From JAGWAC01 sp038046265 (GTDB lineage: Archaea > Nanobdellota > Nanobdellia > SCGC-AAA011-G17 > JACPIM01): a DNA stretch of 14,441 nucleotides. The DNA is taken from the NCBI GenBank assembly GCA_038046265.1, contig JBBSWN010000031.1, positions 1 through 14,441 on the forward strand. Reading direction: 5' to 3'. The position numbers and the translations under genes were made by a program. The notes beneath the pieces are model-generated. The model saw only the letters and a list, made by a program, of their open reading frames with translations. It was not told where the DNA came from and did no database searches. Positions 11,117 through 14,441 of the stretch are shown in pieces. The stretch's first letter is position 1. The number at the start of each line of letters is the position of its first letter.

Positions 11117-11199
11117 ACTTTTTAGAAAGCCTAAACCCTTTTAAGAAAAGCGTTCACGGAAAAGAAAGCCTTTAGGGAAAAACTGAGAAAGTTTAGTAA
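11115..11199 (+). repeat. compound, apparently nested hairpin repeat after psmB
   Basis: AAACTTTTTAG begins on the psmB stop. AAAGTTTAGTAAAA (about 11188-11201) looks like its second arm and tail. Between them, CCTAAA (11130-11135) pairs with TTTAGG (11171-11176), and inside that lies CCCTTTTAAGAAAAGCG with the tail TTCACGGAAAA (to 11164), matching units at 3556-3617. This reads as three stacked hairpins, as if one repeat had inserted into another. It fills most of the 144-base gap before aCPSF1. Confidence 0.55.
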
Positions 11200-11260
11200 A
11201 AAAATATTGAAAATTTTTATTTTTTTTTAAAATTTCTAAGAAAAAAACAAATGAAGAACA

Positions 11261-14200
11261 ATGGCTGACATTATAGAAGAATTAATGAAATTTATTCCTG
11301 ACAAAAGCAAGATTAGTGACACTTATTTTGAGGGAGCAAACATAGTTCTTTATACAAAAGACAAGGACTTTTTTTTAGACAATAATGGGGTGATAAAGCA
11401 GATAGTTGATGCTATTAAAAAGAGAGTTGAATTAAGGCCGGATCCTGCAATATGCATGGATATTGAAAAAGCTGAAACTATCATTAGAGAGATTATCCCT
11501 AAAGATGCTGGAGAAATAAATTTATTGTTTGACATTCAAAGAGCTTTAGTTACAATAGAAGTTGAAAAACCGGGAGTAGCAATTGGAAAACAGGGAGAAG
11601 TTTTAAAGGAAATAAGAAGGAAAAGTTTATGGGTGCCGATTATAAGGAGGACACCACCAATAAGGTCAAAGATTATTGAAAATATTAACCATGTTTTGTT
11701 TGAAAATAATGACTACAGAAAGAAGTTTTTGAATAATGTTGGAAAAAGAATTTACGGCGGGTGGACTAAGGGAAGAGTTGATGAATGGATAAGAGTGAGT
11801 TTTTTGGGAGCAGGAAGACAAGTTGGAAGGAGCTGTTTTCTTTTACAGACTCCTGAATCAAAAATTTTAATGGACTGCGGGATTAATGTTTCTGCCCAGA
11901 CTAATGAAGAAATGTTTCCTTTATTAGAAGCGCCTGAATTTAAAATTGATGAACTAGATGCTGTTATTATATCACATTCTCATATTGACCATGTTGGATT
12001 TTTGCCTTATTTGTATAAAATGGGATTTACAGGACCAACCTACATGACAGCACCAACAAGAGATATAGCTGCCTTGCTTTGTCTGGATTTAATTAACATT
12101 GCACAAAAAGAAGCTAATAAAGCAATTTATTCTTCAACTGACATCAAGGAAATGGTGAAACATGCAATATGTCTAGATTATGGGGAAGTGACTGATATAA
12201 CCCCAGATGTTAGACTGACTTTTTATGATGCCGGGCATAAATTAGGAAGCGCTTTATGTCATCTACATATTGGCAACGGATTGCACAACTTCGTCTATTC
12301 TCTGGATGGAAGCACAAAAATACCTCTAATTGATATAAATAATAATGTAGAATTTGTTGAAATAGGTAAATTTACTGATAATTTGTTTAAAGATCCTGGC
12401 TTTGTCGTCGATAATGGCTTTGTTCAGGAGAAACCTAATTTAGAGAAATATTCAACTATAGCCTTTAATCCTAAAACTTTAAAATCTGAGCTTGTGGATA
12501 TAACAAGCTTTGTAAGGCATCCTATAAATGAGGAATTATTTAAAATAAAAACAGAAAGCGGGAGATCTTTAACAGCCACTAAATCTCACAGTTTATTTAC
12601 TGCTAAAAACGGGAAAATTTTACCAGTCAAGACTTCTGAATTAAATGTCGGGGATTTTATTGCTGGTCCTAAAAGAATACCTTCATTGAATGTCGGGGAA
12701 CCTATAATTGATTTAATGCCTTATTTTGGAGATTTAAGAATTTCAGTAGAAGATAATGAATTTATAGATAAGTTAATTTCAGATCAAGAAAAACATTTCG
12801 TTAAATTAAAAGATAGTGACAAGGAAATTGTCAAAAAGATCTTGCTTGATTATTATAATGGGATGTACAAAGAAGAAATTGCCAAGAAACACAAAGTACA
12901 TCCAAGAAGAATTAGAAGAATTTTAACTGCTCTTAATCTGAAGAACCAACCTCGAGTAAAGGAAGCTTTTCAAGATAAGATTAGGATTACAAGAGATTTT
13001 GCAAGATTTTTAGGATACTATATTTCAGAAGGATCTCCTGCTAAAAATACCCAGACAGTAAGTATAGCTAATGACAACAATGAAATTCTTGAAGACTGTT
13101 ATAAGATTGTAAAAAAGGAATTAAATATAAATGGGGATTTAAGATATCAAGATCATTGTATAATATTTAGTTCTAAACAGCTGAAATATTTATTATCTAA
13201 AGTCTTGAAGTGCGGTACAAATGCTTATGAAAAAAGGATTCCAAAGGAGCTATTGTTTACAAATAAAGATATAATCTCTGATTTGTTATATGGGTTATTT
13301 TCAGGTGATGGGGGAATAAGAAACAGAGAAAAAGGCAGAGAGATTAACTATGGAAGCAAATCAAAAGGTTTAATTGATGATATAATGTATTTGCTTTTGC
13401 AATTTAATTTAGTTCCAACTTTAGAATTTAACAAAACTTCTGAAATGAATAATTTACATATTTATAATTCTGAAAAAATAAGGCATTTTCTAGAAGAAAT
13501 TAATATCAATAATGGGCAAAGAGATGAGCTGATTGACTCTTTGAATAAGAGAAAAATGTCAAAAGCAAGTTTTGATATGAGAATACCCTTATCAGCTTTA
13601 TCAGACAAGGCGCACGAAAGCAAAATTGTAAAGAGCTGGAATAAAGTAAACTCTTTTGGGGCAAGCAAATTATGTTTTGAAGAACTGGCAGAAGAAGATT
13701 TAAGTTTAATTTATTCTGATTTGTTTTTTGATAAGATAAAAACAATAGAAAGAATAGAATCTTCTGGACAGTATGTTTATGATTTAAGAATAGATGGTTA
13801 TGAAAATTTTATTGCTGGGGACGGATTTTTATTTGCACACAACACAGGAGATTATTTGTATGAGAGCTCAAATTTATTGAATGCTGCTGAAACAAGATTT
13901 CCTAGATTAGAGACAATAATGATGGAAGCAACTTATGGGAGCAAGAAAGACACGCCGCCTACAAGAAGAGAGTGTGAATTATTTTTTACAGACATAATAA
14001 AGAAAACTTTAGAAAGAGGGGGGAAAGTTTTAGTTCCTGTTTTAGGGTCTGGAAGAGCACAAGAAATAATGGTTATTTTAGACAAATTAGTCAGAGAGGG
14101 AACTTTACAAAAAATACCAGTTTATGTTCAAGGACTTGTTTGGGACATAACAGCTATTCATACTGCTTATCCTGAGTTTTTCAACAGCAGAGTAAAGAAA

Positions 14201-14441
14201 CTTATTTATCATAAAGATGAAAATCCTTTTTTAAATGAAATGTTCAAGAGAGTTGGATCAAGAAAAGAAATGCTGGATGTTGTAGAAGAGAAAGGACCTT
14301 GTGTTATTTTAGCTACTTCTGGAATGTTAACAGGAGGGGCTTCTTTAGAATATTTTAAAATGCTAGGAGATAATCCAAAAAATTCTATTGTGATGACCTG
14401 TTATCAAGGGCCAGGATCTATTGGAAGAAGACTAGAAGAAG
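11261..14441 (+). CDS. aCPSF1 / FttA beta-CASP ribonuclease, intein-containing (3' end outside window)
   Basis: At least 1060 codons, open at the right edge. Residues about 1-135 carry the paired KH region, with GVAIGKQGEVLKEIRR as one GxxG motif. From about 175 comes the metallo-beta-lactamase domain: HSHIDH (239-244) and DAGHKLGSA (H326). After the intein, TGD supplies the next metal ligand, then the beta-CASP part with MEATYG, VPVLGSGRAQE and SGMLTGG. aCPSF1 is the archaeal relative of CPSF73 and acts as a termination factor and U-rich-specific ribonuclease. The host sequence HNFVY is split from TGDYLYE by a 515-residue intein, so the protein works only after splicing. The ATG at 11261 is the first that leaves the frame open. 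Confidence 0.93.
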   Translation, partial: MADIIEELMKFIPDKSKISDTYFEGANIVLYTKDKDFFLDNNGVIKQIVDAIKKRVELRPDPAICMDIEKAETIIREIIPKDAGEINLLFDIQRALVTIEVEKPGVAIGKQGEVLKEIRRKSLWVPIIRRTPPIRSKIIENINHVLFENNDYRKKFLNNVGKRIYGGWTKGRVDEWIRVSFLGAGRQVGRSCFLLQTPESKILMDCGINVSAQTNEEMFPLLEAPEFKIDELDAVIISHSHIDHVGFLPYLYKMGFTGPTYMTAPTRDIAALLCLDLINIAQKEANKAIYSSTDIKEMVKHAICLDYGEVTDITPDVRLTFYDAGHKLGSALCHLHIGNGLHNFVYSLDGSTKIPLIDINNNVEFVEIGKFTDNLFKDPGFVVDNGFVQEKPNLEKYSTIAFNPKTLKSELVDITSFVRHPINEELFKIKTESGRSLTATKSHSLFTAKNGKILPVKTSELNVGDFIAGPKRIPSLNVGEPIIDLMPYFGDLRISVEDNEFIDKLISDQEKHFVKLKDSDKEIVKKILLDYYNGMYKEEIAKKHKVHPRRIRRILTALNLKNQPRVKEAFQDKIRITRDFARFLGYYISEGSPAKNTQTVSIANDNNEILEDCYKIVKKELNINGDLRYQDHCIIFSSKQLKYLLSKVLKCGTNAYEKRIPKELLFTNKDIISDLLYGLFSGDGGIRNREKGREINYGSKSKGLIDDIMYLLLQFNLVPTLEFNKTSEMNNLHIYNSEKIRHFLEEININNGQRDELIDSLNKRKMSKASFDMRIPLSALSDKAHESKIVKSWNKVNSFGASKLCFEELAEEDLSLIYSDLFFDKIKTIERIESSGQYVYDLRIDGYENFIAGDGFLFAHNTGDYLYESSNLLNAAETRFPRLETIMMEATYGSKKDTPPTRRECELFFTDIIKKTLERGGKVLVPVLGSGRAQEIMVILDKLVREGTLQKIPVYVQGLVWDITAIHTAYPEFFNSRVKKLIYHKDENPFLNEMFKRVGSRKEMLDVVEEKGPCVILATSGMLTGGASLEYFKMLGDNPKNSIVMTCYQGPGSIGRRLEE
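12299..13843 (+). mobile_element. intein with LAGLIDADG endonuclease in aCPSF1
   Basis: 515 residues in frame. Block A is SLDGSTKIPL with Ser1. Block B is LTATKSHSLF with T94 and H97. The endonuclease has FLGYYISEG (237-245) and LYGLFSGDG (330-338), with acids E244 and D337. A helix-turn-helix-like segment lies at about 180-210. Block F is VYDLRIDGYENFIAGDG, and block G is FLFAHN with H514 and N515; the next host residue is threonine. All splicing residues are present. Excision joins ...HNFVY to TGDY..., restoring the conserved VYTGD metal-binding motif, which fixes both boundaries. No frameshift or stop is seen, so both functions may be active. Confidence 0.94.

Noticed and set aside
11350..13745. 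Several minus-strand frames across aCPSF1 and its intein
   Set aside because: Antisense shadows of a continuous plus-strand frame with recognised motifs.
1..14441. CRISPR array
   Set aside because: The dispersed repeats are hairpins at irregular spacing in many gaps, not regularly spaced units with unique spacers.

Overview
This is an AT-rich archaeal window, most likely from a DPANN lineage close to Woesearchaeota/Pacearchaeota. The domain call rests on S6e, L35Ae and L10e ribosomal proteins, a proteasome beta subunit, a class I CCA-adding enzyme, the aCPSF1 (FttA) termination nuclease, and tRNA genes whose introns fold into bulge-helix-bulge (BHB) motifs. The narrower DPANN placement is inferred from gene style and compactness; no phylogeny was run. 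Most genes look leaderless or nearly so, with TATA boxes 25-40 bases upstream and few Shine-Dalgarno sites.

Layout. 1-111 is the 3' tail of an unidentified gene, followed by rpS6e. A minus-strand block (3515 down to 567) holds a tandem nucleotidyltransferase-fold protein, L35Ae, L10e and a two-helix membrane protein. Next come an Mth938-domain gene, tRNA-Val(UAC) with a 16-base D-loop intron, a VKOR-family thiol oxidoreductase (minus strand), and tRNA-Gly(GCC) with two introns. mtnP (MTA phosphorylase) starts 12 bases after tRNA-Gly. A LAGLIDADG homing endonuclease gene lies antisense at the 3' end of mtnP, and beyond it sits a second, displaced copy of the last 29 codons of mtnP. Then come a packed DUF167-DM13-RNA m5C methyltransferase operon, a small unknown minus-strand gene, a CCA-adding enzyme-membrane protein-DUF1653 operon, psmB, and finally aCPSF1, which carries a 515-residue intein and runs off the window.

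Two themes stand out. First, selfish or intervening elements are dense: three BHB tRNA introns, a homing endonuclease element that appears to have replaced the mtnP C-terminus while leaving the old one behind, and an intein with its own LAGLIDADG domain in the metal-binding TGD motif of aCPSF1. Second, a dispersed short repeat (stem such as AAGCTTTT / AAAAGCTT with a 3-base loop, then an A-rich tail that partly repeats the first arm) occurs in most intergenic gaps, often starts on a stop codon, and makes up much of both tRNA-Gly introns.

Functionally the window is housekeeping: translation (S6e, L35Ae, L10e, tRNAs, CCA addition, RNA methylation), protein turnover (proteasome), transcription termination (aCPSF1), methylthioadenosine salvage (mtnP) and envelope redox (VKOR, DM13).
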